From Afipia felis ATCC 53690 (GTDB lineage: Bacteria; Pseudomonadota; Alphaproteobacteria; Rhizobiales; Xanthobacteraceae), in assembly GCF_000314735.2 (NCBI RefSeq), contig NZ_KB375270.1, forward strand, positions 3,540,001 to 3,604,000: a stretch of DNA of 64,000 nucleotides. Reading direction: 5' to 3'. Position numbers and translations under genes: made by a program. The notes beneath the pieces were generated by a model. It was not told the DNA's origin and did not search any database. It saw only the letters and a program-made list of their open reading frames with translations. Shown here piece after piece: positions 27,620-35,739 of the stretch; the stretch's first letter is position 1, and each line of letters opens with the position of its first letter.

Positions 27620-29233
27620 ATGCCCTTTGGGCATGGGGCCAGGGAGTGGCGAGGTCACCGCGTGCGTGGTTCGTGCGTGGCGTGGACCTGTGCCCTGCTG
27701 GGCGCGACCTTTCTTTCCAGCCCCTGTTTAGCTCAGGCTCTGACGTCTTCGATGCTGACGCCTTCGATCGGCGGGTTCGCGCCGGCGCAGGATTCGCCGC
27801 TGCGCTCGGTCAACGCTATCGATCCGGCGACAGGTGTGCCCGCAACCTACGGCAATCCGCCGGCGTCGGGCGCGGCCGACACCGGCTATGACTCGCTGAA
27901 CCGCAAGCGAAAGACGAAGCCTTATCCCGGCACGCCGAAGCCGAAATTCGTCGGTCCCGGTAATTCGCCGAATCCCCCGCTACAGGCGCCGCGTGTGGTG
28001 CCGCCAGTGTCGCCCTCGTTCGCGGGTATTGCTGAGGGCGCGCCGCCGCGCCGAAAGCTCAAGATTGACGGCGATCCGTTCGGACAGGTCGGCAATTATG
28101 TCGGCGGATTCCTCGTGAAAGAGGCAGTCGAGGTCTCGGGAGGCTACGACACTAACCCGGGCCGCTTTGCGCAGCCGCAAGGGTCGGCGTTTTACAGGAT
28201 CGCGCCCGAACTGCAGGCGACATCAGACTGGACGCGCCATGCGCTCAACCTCGACCTGCGCGGTTCGTTCACGGGTTACGGCACAACATTTCCGGCAGAC
28301 GCCGGCAATTCTTCCGTGCCGGTCAACATCGATCGTCCCGATGTCGACGGCAAGCTCACGGGCCGCATCGACGTCACGCGCGACACCCGCATCATATCTG
28401 CGTTGCGATTGCGGGTGGGAACTGACAACCCCACCACCCCCAACCCACAGGTGGGGCTATCGAAATATCCCGTGTATGCGAATTTCGGCGGCACGCTCGG
28501 CGTCGAGCAGGATTTCAATCGCCTGCAGCTTCAGGTCAACGGCAATGTCGACCGGACCGTCTATCAATATTCCAAGCTGACCGACGGAACCTCGGCCAGC
28601 AACGACGATCGCAATTTCAATCAGTACGGCGCGCAGGCACGACTGAGCTACGACCTGATGCCGGGCCTGAAGCCTTTCGTCGAGGTCGAGGCCGATACCC
28701 GCGTGCACGATCTGCGAATGGATCGCTACGGCTATGAGCGCGATTCCAACGGCGGTTATCTCAAAGGCGGCACGAGCTTCGAGTTCTCGCGGCTTCTCAC
28801 CGGCGAATTCGCCGTCGGCTATGGTCTGCGCGAGTATCAGGATCCACGCCTGAAACGACTTGATGGATTGTTGACCAGCGCTTCGCTGGTGTGGACCGCG
28901 ACCGGCCTGACGACCGTGCGGTTCGCGGCGGCCTCGTCCATCGATGAAACTACTCTGCCGGGGGTCTCCGGCTCGTTGTCGCGCGATTATAGCGTTCAGG
29001 TCGATCATGCCTTCCGCCGCTGGCTGATCGGTACGGCCAGGTTCGGATACGGCACTGCGAGCTATGATTCGCGTCAGGACAAGCGCTATTTCGCGCAAGC
29101 TGATCTGATCTACAAGCTCACGCGCACCTTCGCGATCAAGGGCAGCGTGCGCCACGATTGGCTGGTCAGCAACGATTCAGGCGCAGATTCGAACCAGACC
29201 ATCGTGATGCTCGGCGTTCGCGTGCAGCGCTAG
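27620..29233 (+). CDS. Outer-membrane beta-barrel protein
   Basis: A 537-residue protein with a signal peptide (positively charged n-region, ALLGATFLSSPCLAQA, cleaved near residue 40), a ~100-residue Pro-rich disordered region and a C-terminal ~380-residue domain with alternating hydrophobic strands (VEVSGGYDTNPGRF, AGAQARLSYDLMPGLKPFVEVEADTR) ending in MLGVRVQR. The opening FVEVSGGYDTNPGR resembles the 'outer membrane beta-barrel' family seen in rhizobia. ATG 27620 follows GGGAAGG; the longer frame from 27404 crosses the promoter of kdsD. Role unknown, perhaps polysaccharide export. Confidence 0.82.
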   Translation: MPFGHGAREWRGHRVRGSCVAWTCALLGATFLSSPCLAQALTSSMLTPSIGGFAPAQDSPLRSVNAIDPATGVPATYGNPPASGAADTGYDSLNRKRKTKPYPGTPKPKFVGPGNSPNPPLQAPRVVPPVSPSFAGIAEGAPPRRKLKIDGDPFGQVGNYVGGFLVKEAVEVSGGYDTNPGRFAQPQGSAFYRIAPELQATSDWTRHALNLDLRGSFTGYGTTFPADAGNSSVPVNIDRPDVDGKLTGRIDVTRDTRIISALRLRVGTDNPTTPNPQVGLSKYPVYANFGGTLGVEQDFNRLQLQVNGNVDRTVYQYSKLTDGTSASNDDRNFNQYGAQARLSYDLMPGLKPFVEVEADTRVHDLRMDRYGYERDSNGGYLKGGTSFEFSRLLTGEFAVGYGLREYQDPRLKRLDGLLTSASLVWTATGLTTVRFAAASSIDETTLPGVSGSLSRDYSVQVDHAFRRWLIGTARFGYGTASYDSRQDKRYFAQADLIYKLTRTFAIKGSVRHDWLVSNDSGADSNQTIVMLGVRVQR

Positions 29234-29376
29234 CATCTCATTCAATGGTTTTTCAGCTGGTTCCCGGTTCTATTCTGAACGAAATGCCGCTTCTCGAAAC
29301 CCGGCATTAACCGCCTCTGGTAGCGGTTGACTACGTAAGGATTCCGGCAAGAGTTACGACGTACGACCATTTTTTA

Positions 29377-30882
29377 ATGCTGGAAAGGGCAACGGACGTC
29401 ATGCGCGATCGAACGGGTTCAAAGCTATGGCAAGTTTCGCCACGCGCCCTGACAATCGTATCCGTACTCGTGACGCTGGCATTCATGATGATCTGCGCCA
29501 GCGTGTTGCTCGACATGCGCGTCAGCAAGGAGGCGCTCGCCAGACAGTCTTCCGAGAACCTCGCTGCTACGATCGATGCTGACCTCAACCGCAATCTCGA
29601 GGTCTACGATCTGTCGCTGCGCAATGTCGTCAACAACATGGTGGAGCTCGATACGCAGCGCATCAGTCTGCCGATCCTGCATCTGATCCTGTTCGACCAT
29701 GCGGCGACCGCACAATATTACGGCACGATTCAGGTGTTCGACGCGGCTGGCAATTTGAAACTGGACTCCAGCACGTTGCATCCTGCTCAGGAAAATCGCG
29801 CTGGCGAAGAGTATTTCAAGGTTCATCGCGACGATCCGGAGGCCGGGCTCTATATCGGTGTCCCTTCGTTTTATCGAAACGCATTCGGAGTGGTCCTAAG
29901 CCGCCGCATCACCGGTTACGATGGAAGCTTTCAGGGCGTTGTCGTCGGCTCGCTGCGCTACAGTTATTTTCATGACCTGTTCGGGAAACTGACATTCGCC
30001 TCCGAGGACAGCGTCACCATCTTCCGGCGTGATGGCGTGGTGATGATGCGCCAGCCGTTCGATACCAATGTGATCGGCAAGAATATCGGAGCCAAGGCGG
30101 GCGTCCGCCGCATCCTCGAAACGCCGAGCGGTTCGGAGAAGGTTCGCAGCGACGTCGATTCCATCGAGCGTCTGTACGTCTGGCAGAACAGTGAGCGCCC
30201 GCTGGTCGTGGTAGTCGGAAAGTCGTTGGCCAGTATTTACGGCACATGGTGGACCCAGACGCTTATTATCGGTGGGTTGATCCTGATCCTGTCGATCTTT
30301 GCCATCGGCGCGACGCTGTTTCTCAACCGTGAGATTGCGCGACGCGCGGTTGCCGAGAAGCGGCTGTCGCAGCTTGCGACCACCGACGGACTGACCGGGA
30401 TCGATAATCGCCGCAAGTTCGACGAGCGGGTTCTCGATGAATGGCGGCGTGGCTGGCAGAAACTGCCGCTGTCGCTGCTGATGATCGACGCCGACCATTT
30501 CAAGGCGTTCAACGACCTCTATGGCCACCAGGCGGGCGATCAGCTGTTGACCCGGATCGCGGAGTGCATCGCCGCTGCGGCCAAACGGCCATCGGATTGC
30601 GCGGCGCGTTACGGTGGCGAGGAATTTGTGCTGCTGCTGCCGAACACGGAGCTCGCCGGTGCGCTCAAGCTCGCCGAGGGTATCCGCAAGCGCGTTGAAG
30701 ACCTCTCGGCCGATAAATGGGCCACCACGGTGTCGATCGGCGTGGCCTGTCTCGTCCCCGACATGGCGGGTTCGCCGAAGGACCTGATCGCGGCGGCTGA
30801 CAAGGCGCTGTATCAGGCCAAGGAGCAGGGCCGAAACCGCTGCATGGCGATAGACGACGAAATGGCGACGGTCGCCGCCTGA
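29377..30882 (+). CDS. Membrane diguanylate cyclase with periplasmic sensor
   Basis: A 501-residue c-di-GMP synthase. It has helix 1 (~27-48), a periplasmic Cache/PDC-like sensor of about 240 residues, helix 2 (~288-312), then a GGDEF domain (~325-495). The active-site motif is an intact GGEEF, and RPSD five residues before it forms an inhibitory I-site, so product feedback is likely. ATG 29377 or 29401 can start it. The sensed ligand is unknown. No EAL domain is present. Confidence 0.92.
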   Translation: MLERATDVMRDRTGSKLWQVSPRALTIVSVLVTLAFMMICASVLLDMRVSKEALARQSSENLAATIDADLNRNLEVYDLSLRNVVNNMVELDTQRISLPILHLILFDHAATAQYYGTIQVFDAAGNLKLDSSTLHPAQENRAGEEYFKVHRDDPEAGLYIGVPSFYRNAFGVVLSRRITGYDGSFQGVVVGSLRYSYFHDLFGKLTFASEDSVTIFRRDGVVMMRQPFDTNVIGKNIGAKAGVRRILETPSGSEKVRSDVDSIERLYVWQNSERPLVVVVGKSLASIYGTWWTQTLIIGGLILILSIFAIGATLFLNREIARRAVAEKRLSQLATTDGLTGIDNRRKFDERVLDEWRRGWQKLPLSLLMIDADHFKAFNDLYGHQAGDQLLTRIAECIAAAAKRPSDCAARYGGEEFVLLLPNTELAGALKLAEGIRKRVEDLSADKWATTVSIGVACLVPDMAGSPKDLIAAADKALYQAKEQGRNRCMAIDDEMATVAA

Positions 30883-30968
30883 ACGTTTTACGCGGCGGAT
30901 CACATTCCCTTGTGAGCAAGCCCGCAGAAACCAGCCTATCGCGCAGCATCCGCTGCTAGACTGTAGCG

Positions 30969-31727
30969 ATGGTTTCCGCCTTTCGATTCCTGATCATTGT
31001 CCACGGATGCATGACGCTTACGCTCGCCACGATGCCTGCGGTGAGCCATGCCGCGGAATTGACGCCGGCCGAAACATGCCTTGCGGTGAATGAGGGGCTG
31101 TCGCTCGGCGCGCCGTTGCCGCGCACCGCGAACATCATCAAAGCGCATCAGCCCTTGAGGATCGTCGCCATCGGCTCGTCCTCGACCGTCGGGTTGTGGA
31201 TGGTGCGCAAGGAGAAGACCTATCCGGGCGTGATGCGCAGCGAACTGCTGCGGCTCGATCCTTCGTTGCGGATCGAGATCATCAATTCCGGGCGCAACGG
31301 CGACACGATTCCCGGCAACATCGCGCGCTTCGAGCACGACGTGTTCGCCCATCACCCCGATCTCGTGATCTGGCAGATCGGCGGCAACGATTTCACCTGG
31401 GGCGAGAAAGGCGAAAGCCTCGAGCACAAGATCGAGTCGGGCGTCGCCATGCTGCGCGCGCACGGCGCCGACGTCATCCTGATGGACCAGCAATACACGC
31501 CGGTCATTCTCGCGACGCACTACGCCAAGATGCAGGCGGCGATCGCCGCCGTCGCGCGCGAGCATCAGGTCGCGTATCTGCCGCGCTTCGACATGCTGCA
31601 CAAGACGGTGCAGGCGGGTGTCTCCATCGTCAGCCTGTCTGCGTTCGACGGTCTGCACATGTCGGGCGATGCCTATGACTGCACCGGACGGGTGCTCGCG
31701 CGCGCCATCATGGCCGCTGTGAAGTAA
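30969..31727 (+). CDS. Secreted SGNH/GDSL hydrolase
   Basis: A 252-residue esterase-like protein with a signal peptide (cleaved after VSHA near residue 28). SGNH blocks are visible: the nucleophile Ser in AIGSSST (I), Gly in INSGRNGDT (II), GGND (III) and the catalytic pair in DGLHMSGDAY (V). It acts outside the cytoplasm; substrate unknown (acyl, acetyl or peptidoglycan ester). Monocistronic by spacing. Confidence 0.9.
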   Translation: MVSAFRFLIIVHGCMTLTLATMPAVSHAAELTPAETCLAVNEGLSLGAPLPRTANIIKAHQPLRIVAIGSSSTVGLWMVRKEKTYPGVMRSELLRLDPSLRIEIINSGRNGDTIPGNIARFEHDVFAHHPDLVIWQIGGNDFTWGEKGESLEHKIESGVAMLRAHGADVILMDQQYTPVILATHYAKMQAAIAAVAREHQVAYLPRFDMLHKTVQAGVSIVSLSAFDGLHMSGDAYDCTGRVLARAIMAAVK

Positions 31728-31860
31728 TCATTTTCCGCGCCGCGCGCGCATGAATGTATTTGTCAACGCGCGCAGGGTGGGACAACATCGTGCGGCGAGA
31801 GATCGCATCATGAGCGGCGCGGCAGGCCTGCGCTGCTCGCATCAGTCCCCGGAGGCTTCA

Positions 31861-32883
31861 GTGGTACGTCATTCCCGCATCGCCCTTCATCTCATTGCGA
31901 CAACGCTTATTGCCTCGGCATGGATGACCGCGCCCGCGCGCGCCGAAGTCTCCGAGGTCGCCATCTCGAAGGGGTACGGCATTCTCTATCTGCCGTTGAT
32001 CGTGATGGAAGACCAGAAGCTGCTGGAGAAGCAGGCGGAGAAAGCCGGCCTCGGCAAGGTCACGGTGAAGTGGCGTGTACTCGACGGCGGCAACGTCATC
32101 AACGACGCGATGATGGCAGGCTCGCTCGATTTCGCGGGCTCCGGCGCGCCGGCCTTCGTGGCGCTGTGGTCGAAGGCGCGCGGCATTCCGCGCAGCGAGG
32201 TGATCGGCATCAGCGCCCTGAGCGCGACCTCGCTCTATCTCAACACCAACAACCCGCAGATCAAGAACCTGGCCGACTTCAAGAGCGGCGACAAGATCGC
32301 GCTGCCGGGCATCAAGACCTCGCTGTCGGCGGTGGTGCTGCAGATGATGGCGGCGAAACAATTCGGCGACGCGAATTACGCCAAGCTCGATCCGCTCACC
32401 GTCGGCCTGCCGCATCCAGAGGGGCTGATCGCGCTGACCTCCGGCCGCTCGGAGGTGAGCGCGCATTTCACATCGCCGCCGTTCTCCTATCTCGAACTCA
32501 AGGACCCGAAGGTGCACAAGGTCGCGAGCTCGGTGGATTACATCGGCAACATTACCCTTGATGTCGTGTATGCGTCGAAGAAGTTCGTCGACGCCAACCC
32601 GAAGATCACCGAGGCGATGCTGGCGGCGCTCGACGAGGCAGACGCCTTCATCCACGACCACCGCGAGGAAGCGGCGGATATCTTTGTCCGCTCCTCCAAG
32701 ACCAAGGTGTCCAAGGAGGATGTGATGACCATCCTCGGCGATCCGGACACGCGGTTCACGACCACGCCGGACAAGGTCAAGAACTTCGCCGATTTCATGA
32801 AGGCCGTCGGCACCATCAAGACCGGGCCGGAGAAATGGTCCGACATGTTCATCCCGCAGCTTGGCAGCCGCAACGGCAGCTGA
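31861..32883 (+). CDS. Orphan NitT/TauT-type substrate-binding protein
   Basis: A 340-residue periplasmic binding protein with a signal peptide (VRHSRIALHLIATTLIASAW, cleaved after ARA near residue 27). The mature start VAISKGYGILYLPLIVMED and SLDFAGSGAPAFVALW match the SsuA/TauA/NrtA-like group. The start is GTG 31861 with GGAGG five bases before it; the longer frame from 31750 has no ribosome site. No permease or ATPase gene is nearby, so it must work with components encoded elsewhere or act as a sensor. Confidence 0.85.
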   Translation: MVRHSRIALHLIATTLIASAWMTAPARAEVSEVAISKGYGILYLPLIVMEDQKLLEKQAEKAGLGKVTVKWRVLDGGNVINDAMMAGSLDFAGSGAPAFVALWSKARGIPRSEVIGISALSATSLYLNTNNPQIKNLADFKSGDKIALPGIKTSLSAVVLQMMAAKQFGDANYAKLDPLTVGLPHPEGLIALTSGRSEVSAHFTSPPFSYLELKDPKVHKVASSVDYIGNITLDVVYASKKFVDANPKITEAMLAALDEADAFIHDHREEAADIFVRSSKTKVSKEDVMTILGDPDTRFTTTPDKVKNFADFMKAVGTIKTGPEKWSDMFIPQLGSRNGS

Positions 32884-33007
32884 AGGACTGATTGGACGAT
32901 TCCTGCTTCGCACCAGCAGCGGAACCCCGATCCGGCGAGATCCGTTATCCGAAGGACGTTTCACTACGGAGCGGCCTTTCAGCCGCGCGTTGCCCAAGGA
33001 GATCGAG

Positions 33008-33241
33008 ATGAAAAAGTTCATTCTCGCCGCTTCTGTGCTGGTGCTCACGACCTCATTCGCGTCCGCACAGGAGATGCGCCTGCGTCACGATGCCGATGAC
33101 ATGAGCCGTGGCGCCGTCAAAATGCGGCCCGATGCGGAAACGCGCCGTGCCATGGACAGCTACAACAAGATGCACAGCACCGATAAGACGACGACCACTG
33201 ACATGAAGAAGAAGCCTCGCACGGGGTATGACGTGAAGTGA
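33008..33241 (+). CDS. Small secreted hypothetical protein
   Basis: A 77-residue protein with a signal peptide (KKFILAASVLVLTTSFASA, cleaved near residue 20) and a mature part of about 57 charged residues rich in Met, Lys, Asp and Thr. AAGGAG precedes the ATG. No family recognised. A periplasmic small protein. Confidence 0.7.
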   Translation: MKKFILAASVLVLTTSFASAQEMRLRHDADDMSRGAVKMRPDAETRRAMDSYNKMHSTDKTTTTDMKKKPRTGYDVK

Positions 33242-33940
33242 GAATCGTCCCGGATGAAAACGGCGGTTGAGTCGGCCCTTCAATTCCGGTTCGATTGTCA
33301 AACAGCGGCACGCTTGAGGCTTGCCTCATTCGTGCAAATTAAAAGGTGGCGCCTGCGCCATTCGCGCCAAAAGTAACCCACGCGCAATTCTCCCACCGCG
33401 CCGCCGCGCGTGAGTTTCACAAAATCCCTCGCACCTCAAATTAGAAGGCGAGGGGAGATGGAGCGCCGCAAGGCGCAACATCGTTGTCGCCGCGCTCCGC
33501 ATGGCCTTGCGAGGGCCATGTTGCCGAAGCGCGCACCGCCTTGCGGCGCTCCATCGACGTTGCGGGCCAGTGCAGAAACTTCGCCCGCAACGCGCGGACA
33601 TGCACAGGGCGGCGAACCGCCCAATGCCATCCGCTGCGGCGTTCTCCTTAAGGCCGAGGATCCGCGCAGGCTTGGAACGGGATGCGGACATGGCGGCAAA
33701 GCCAAGGCCGGCGCATCGTCGGCGCTTTCGCGCCGCGTCCTCCGTTCCGCCCCACGCCGCAAGCGGCATCTCCCCGTAGTGGGAGCGGGCGGGTCAACCT
33801 CAGCCTCCCGGGTGGCCGTGTGCGTCACGAGCCGCGCGGGCGCCGCGCTTCACTCCGCTCTCAAGAACGCCTCCGGACAGCGCCCCTCACGAATGAAGCG
33901 ATAGGAATATATACCTTGATCTAGGTAACGTCAATATGTA
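33242..33940. other. Non-coding tract with degenerate repeats
   Basis: About 700 bases with no convincing gene, although long open frames occur in five frames at once because of high GC and few stops. It holds inverted segments such as GGAGCGCCGCAAGGCG (33461-33476) and CGCCTTGCGGCGCTCC (33537-33552). Similar text recurs, from memory, in intergenic regions of Bradyrhizobium relatives and is often mis-annotated as protein. The right end (33900-33945) drops sharply in GC. Confidence 0.5.
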
Positions 33941-33941
33941 A

Positions 33942-33975
33942 ACAAAAAAAAGTCCGGCGCGTATGCCGGACTTTA
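33942..33975 (-). terminator. Intrinsic terminator of the YegP-like gene
   Basis: On the minus strand AAAGTCCGGC (33974-33965) pairs with GCCGGACTTT (33958-33949), followed by a run of eight T. Confidence 0.9.
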
Positions 33976-33997
33976 AGGTTCCGTTAACTACGAAGAT

Positions 33998-34171
33998 TCA
34001 CTTTTCGTAAACCGGTGTAGCACTGTTGGTCGACTTAACGAGATCGATCCCATGCTGACAGTCGGCTTTGTTCCAGTAGCCCTCGCCAGAGTCGGCGATC
34101 TTCTTTTGATTGGCTGCGTACAAAGTCCAACGCCATTGGTTTGCGTGATCACGATAGAGGAAGAAAAACAT
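33998..34171 (-). CDS. YegP-like DUF1508 small protein
   Basis: A 57-residue protein, one repeat of the DUF1508/UPF0339 fold: FFFLYRDHANQWRWTLYAANQKKIADS then a NKADCQHGIDLVK segment. GGAGG lies 6 bases before ATG 34171, which excludes the upstream in-frame ATG at 34189. Function of the family is unknown. Its start codon region overlaps that of the divergent plus-strand gene. Confidence 0.8.
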   Translation of the reverse strand: MFFFLYRDHANQWRWTLYAANQKKIADSGEGYWNKADCQHGIDLVKSTNSATPVYEK

Positions 34172-34400
34172 GAATGCCTCCGTGGGCACTAAGAGTTATG
34201 AGAGGTACCTTTTCGAGTACCGATTTGAGAATGCGGAGTGGGCTCTAGAAATTGTCGCAAGCAGCCCCGATGAGGCCAAAGAGCGCCTGAAGGCGATCAG
34301 TTGGGCCAAATACAAGGGTGAGATATTTGCGAAAATAACGGTGCCCACAAATCCCGTTGCAGGGATCATCGACCGCATAAGGAAAAGCTGGAATTTATGA
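34170..34400 (+). CDS. Hypothetical 76-aa protein
   Basis: A 76-residue soluble protein (ERYLFEYRFENAEWALEIVASSPDEAKERLKAI, then WAKYKGEIFAKI). The regular alternation and family-like feel suggest a real gene, of a kind I recall from Bradyrhizobium accessory regions, without known function. GAGGAAG lies 7 bases before ATG 34170. The two divergent coding sequences overlap by two bases, so each ribosome site lies inside the other gene. Confidence 0.65.
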   Translation: MNASVGTKSYERYLFEYRFENAEWALEIVASSPDEAKERLKAISWAKYKGEIFAKITVPTNPVAGIIDRIRKSWNL

Positions 34401-34412
34401 TGAGTTACACAT

Positions 34413-34572
34413 GGTCAACCTCCACTTTGGATAGTTCAAAGTGGGCCTTGACCAGAGCTGCTACCGGGATTCTAATCCGGCTTGCACCGCCGCCCTGACT
34501 GCATTGGCCCGTCTGATGCAGTTTTGGTTCGGTCAGAGGGCCATCGGGATCCAACCCCGGTGGCCTTTACCG
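34413..34572. ncRNA. Candidate structured RNA of four consecutive hairpins
   Basis: Successive stems: GGTCAA/TTGACC (34413-34418 with 34448-34453) enclosing CCACTTTG/CAAAGTGG (34422-34429 with 34437-34444, 7-base loop); a CCGG/CCGG arm (34464-34467 with 34477-34480); ACTGCAT/ATGCAGT (34498-34504 with 34516-34522); and GGCCATCGGG/CCCGGTGGCC (34539-34548 with 34556-34565, one G-T pair, 7-base loop). The second and fourth arms look superficially like tRNA T arms read on the minus strand, but no complete cloverleaf forms. Strand and ends are unknown. No convincing protein is encoded here. Confidence 0.5.
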
Positions 34573-34817
34573 TTCCAACGCCATTTGATGACGACTCTGT
34601 ACCTCCGTCAAGGATTAGTACTCAATACTGAATCAAACACTAAATATGGTGGAAAACGAGGAAAACCAATTAGTTGGCAACTGAGTGGCTAAACTAAGTA
34701 TCGGTGATTCCTTCACGAATCCAAAGCGCCGCAAATAGTGCAAGTGTAAAAAGATTCCGTACTCAACAATTTTGAGGAGCGGAAAACTTTGGAAGCGACA
34801 TGCTAACTTCTAAAAAA
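34573..34817. other. AT-rich intergenic stretch
   Basis: About 245 bases of low GC between the structured-RNA candidate and the 3' end of the GIY-YIG gene. No ribosome site with a plausible frame is seen. Confidence 0.5.
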
Positions 34818-35525
34818 TTATTTGTTCAAACTCTCGATGTCGCCCGCGCGTTCTAGCGCAATCGCCATATTTTCGAATAGTCGTCGCACTGCTTTTTCGG
34901 AAAGGTCGGCTGTTTGTCCGTTGAATAAAGTAATATGTGTTATTGCCACGGTTACTCCGCCTCCGTTGTCGAGGAGCTTTTTAAGCCAAGCATTGATGCG
35001 GAGACTAGTTTGCTGCGTTGGGCCGGGATTTCGATAATTCCCGAAACGGCGACGCAGATTGTCGCTCTCTCCGATGTAGTTGGCTTGCCGTCCGTTAGGA
35101 TAACAGGCGGAGAATTTATAAAGCCCGGCCGTTGCTTCAACAGGGGGAAGCCTCACGCGGCGATTATCGTCCAACGATAATCGTCCTATGGGCGACCAGC
35201 GCAAACTGAGTAAGCATTTTAATTCACGTTCGCTATTCCGGTTAGTCGAAGGAGAGACTTTGATCCTGGGGTCGTTTACTTCAAGCGATTTACTGGAAAT
35301 TGGCGAGCCGTGACCGATGCAAAGATTGCATGTGCGGATGTCATCCCGTTTCGTTTGATGGGCTGCCGCACTGGCTGCTTTAAAATTTTGGAAAGGGCCA
35401 TGCCAGTTTCCGGAAATGGTTTTTCCTCCGCCGTGAATTCCTCGACCTGCCCCGCAGAAACTACAATCGGCCTTGTGTATCCGAGCTTTCTTGTGAGCTG
35501 TGTTCTCGTAGACCCAATAAGTCAT
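34818..35525 (-). CDS. GIY-YIG nuclease with Cys/His-rich N-terminal domain
   Basis: A 235-residue protein of two parts. Residues ~1-75 hold WVYENTAHKKARIHKADCSFC and IRTCNLCIGHG, four Cys plus His that could bind zinc. Residues ~135-225 are a GIY-YIG nuclease domain: GLYKFSA (GIY), NYIGES (YIG), the catalytic Arg in NLRRRFGNY and a late Glu in LSEKAVRRLFEN. Codon use and GC are lower than in neighbours, suggesting transfer. The family includes homing, repair and restriction nucleases; which applies here is unknown. Confidence 0.82.
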   Translation of the reverse strand: MTYWVYENTAHKKARIHKADCSFCGAGRGIHGGGKTISGNWHGPFQNFKAASAAAHQTKRDDIRTCNLCIGHGSPISSKSLEVNDPRIKVSPSTNRNSERELKCLLSLRWSPIGRLSLDDNRRVRLPPVEATAGLYKFSACYPNGRQANYIGESDNLRRRFGNYRNPGPTQQTSLRINAWLKKLLDNGGGVTVAITHITLFNGQTADLSEKAVRRLFENMAIALERAGDIESLNK

Positions 35526-35619
35526 GTGCTTACCCTCGAATGATCACGAGTGTAAAAGTACTTATTGGAAATACTAGTTCAGGTGGCGCGGATTTCACCT
35601 AACCCGTTTCGTCCATGTG

Positions 35620-35712
35620 CTGATAGCGTCATGGCCGAGGTTGACCCGGCCATCCAGTCTTAAGGTAATAGATGAAGCCATGGATCACCGGGACAAAACC
35701 CGGAGATAACGA
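35620..35712. repeat. Degenerate dispersed palindromic repeats
   Basis: ATGGCCGAGGTTGACCCGGCCAT (35631-35653) is an imperfect palindrome, and ATCACCGGGACAAAACCCGG (35684-35703) is a second one. Both resemble intergenic palindromes that are very frequent in Bradyrhizobium-type genomes, as I recall them. Confidence 0.55.
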
Positions 35713-35739
35713 TCGATGATGTGGGTGGCTTGTTAGCCC

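Noticed and set aside
33326-33904. Several frames of 90-165 codons on both strands
   Set aside because: They overlap mutually in all phases, are Arg/Ala/Pro-rich without motifs and match the pattern of spurious frames in GC-rich repeats.
34460-34570. tRNA genes suggested by two T-arm-like hairpins
   Set aside because: No acceptor, D or anticodon arms can be drawn at correct distances, and the invariant TTC of the T loop is missing in both.
34441-34692. An 83-codon plus-strand frame through the hairpin array
   Set aside because: It starts with GTG without a ribosome site and its first half is explained by the RNA stems.
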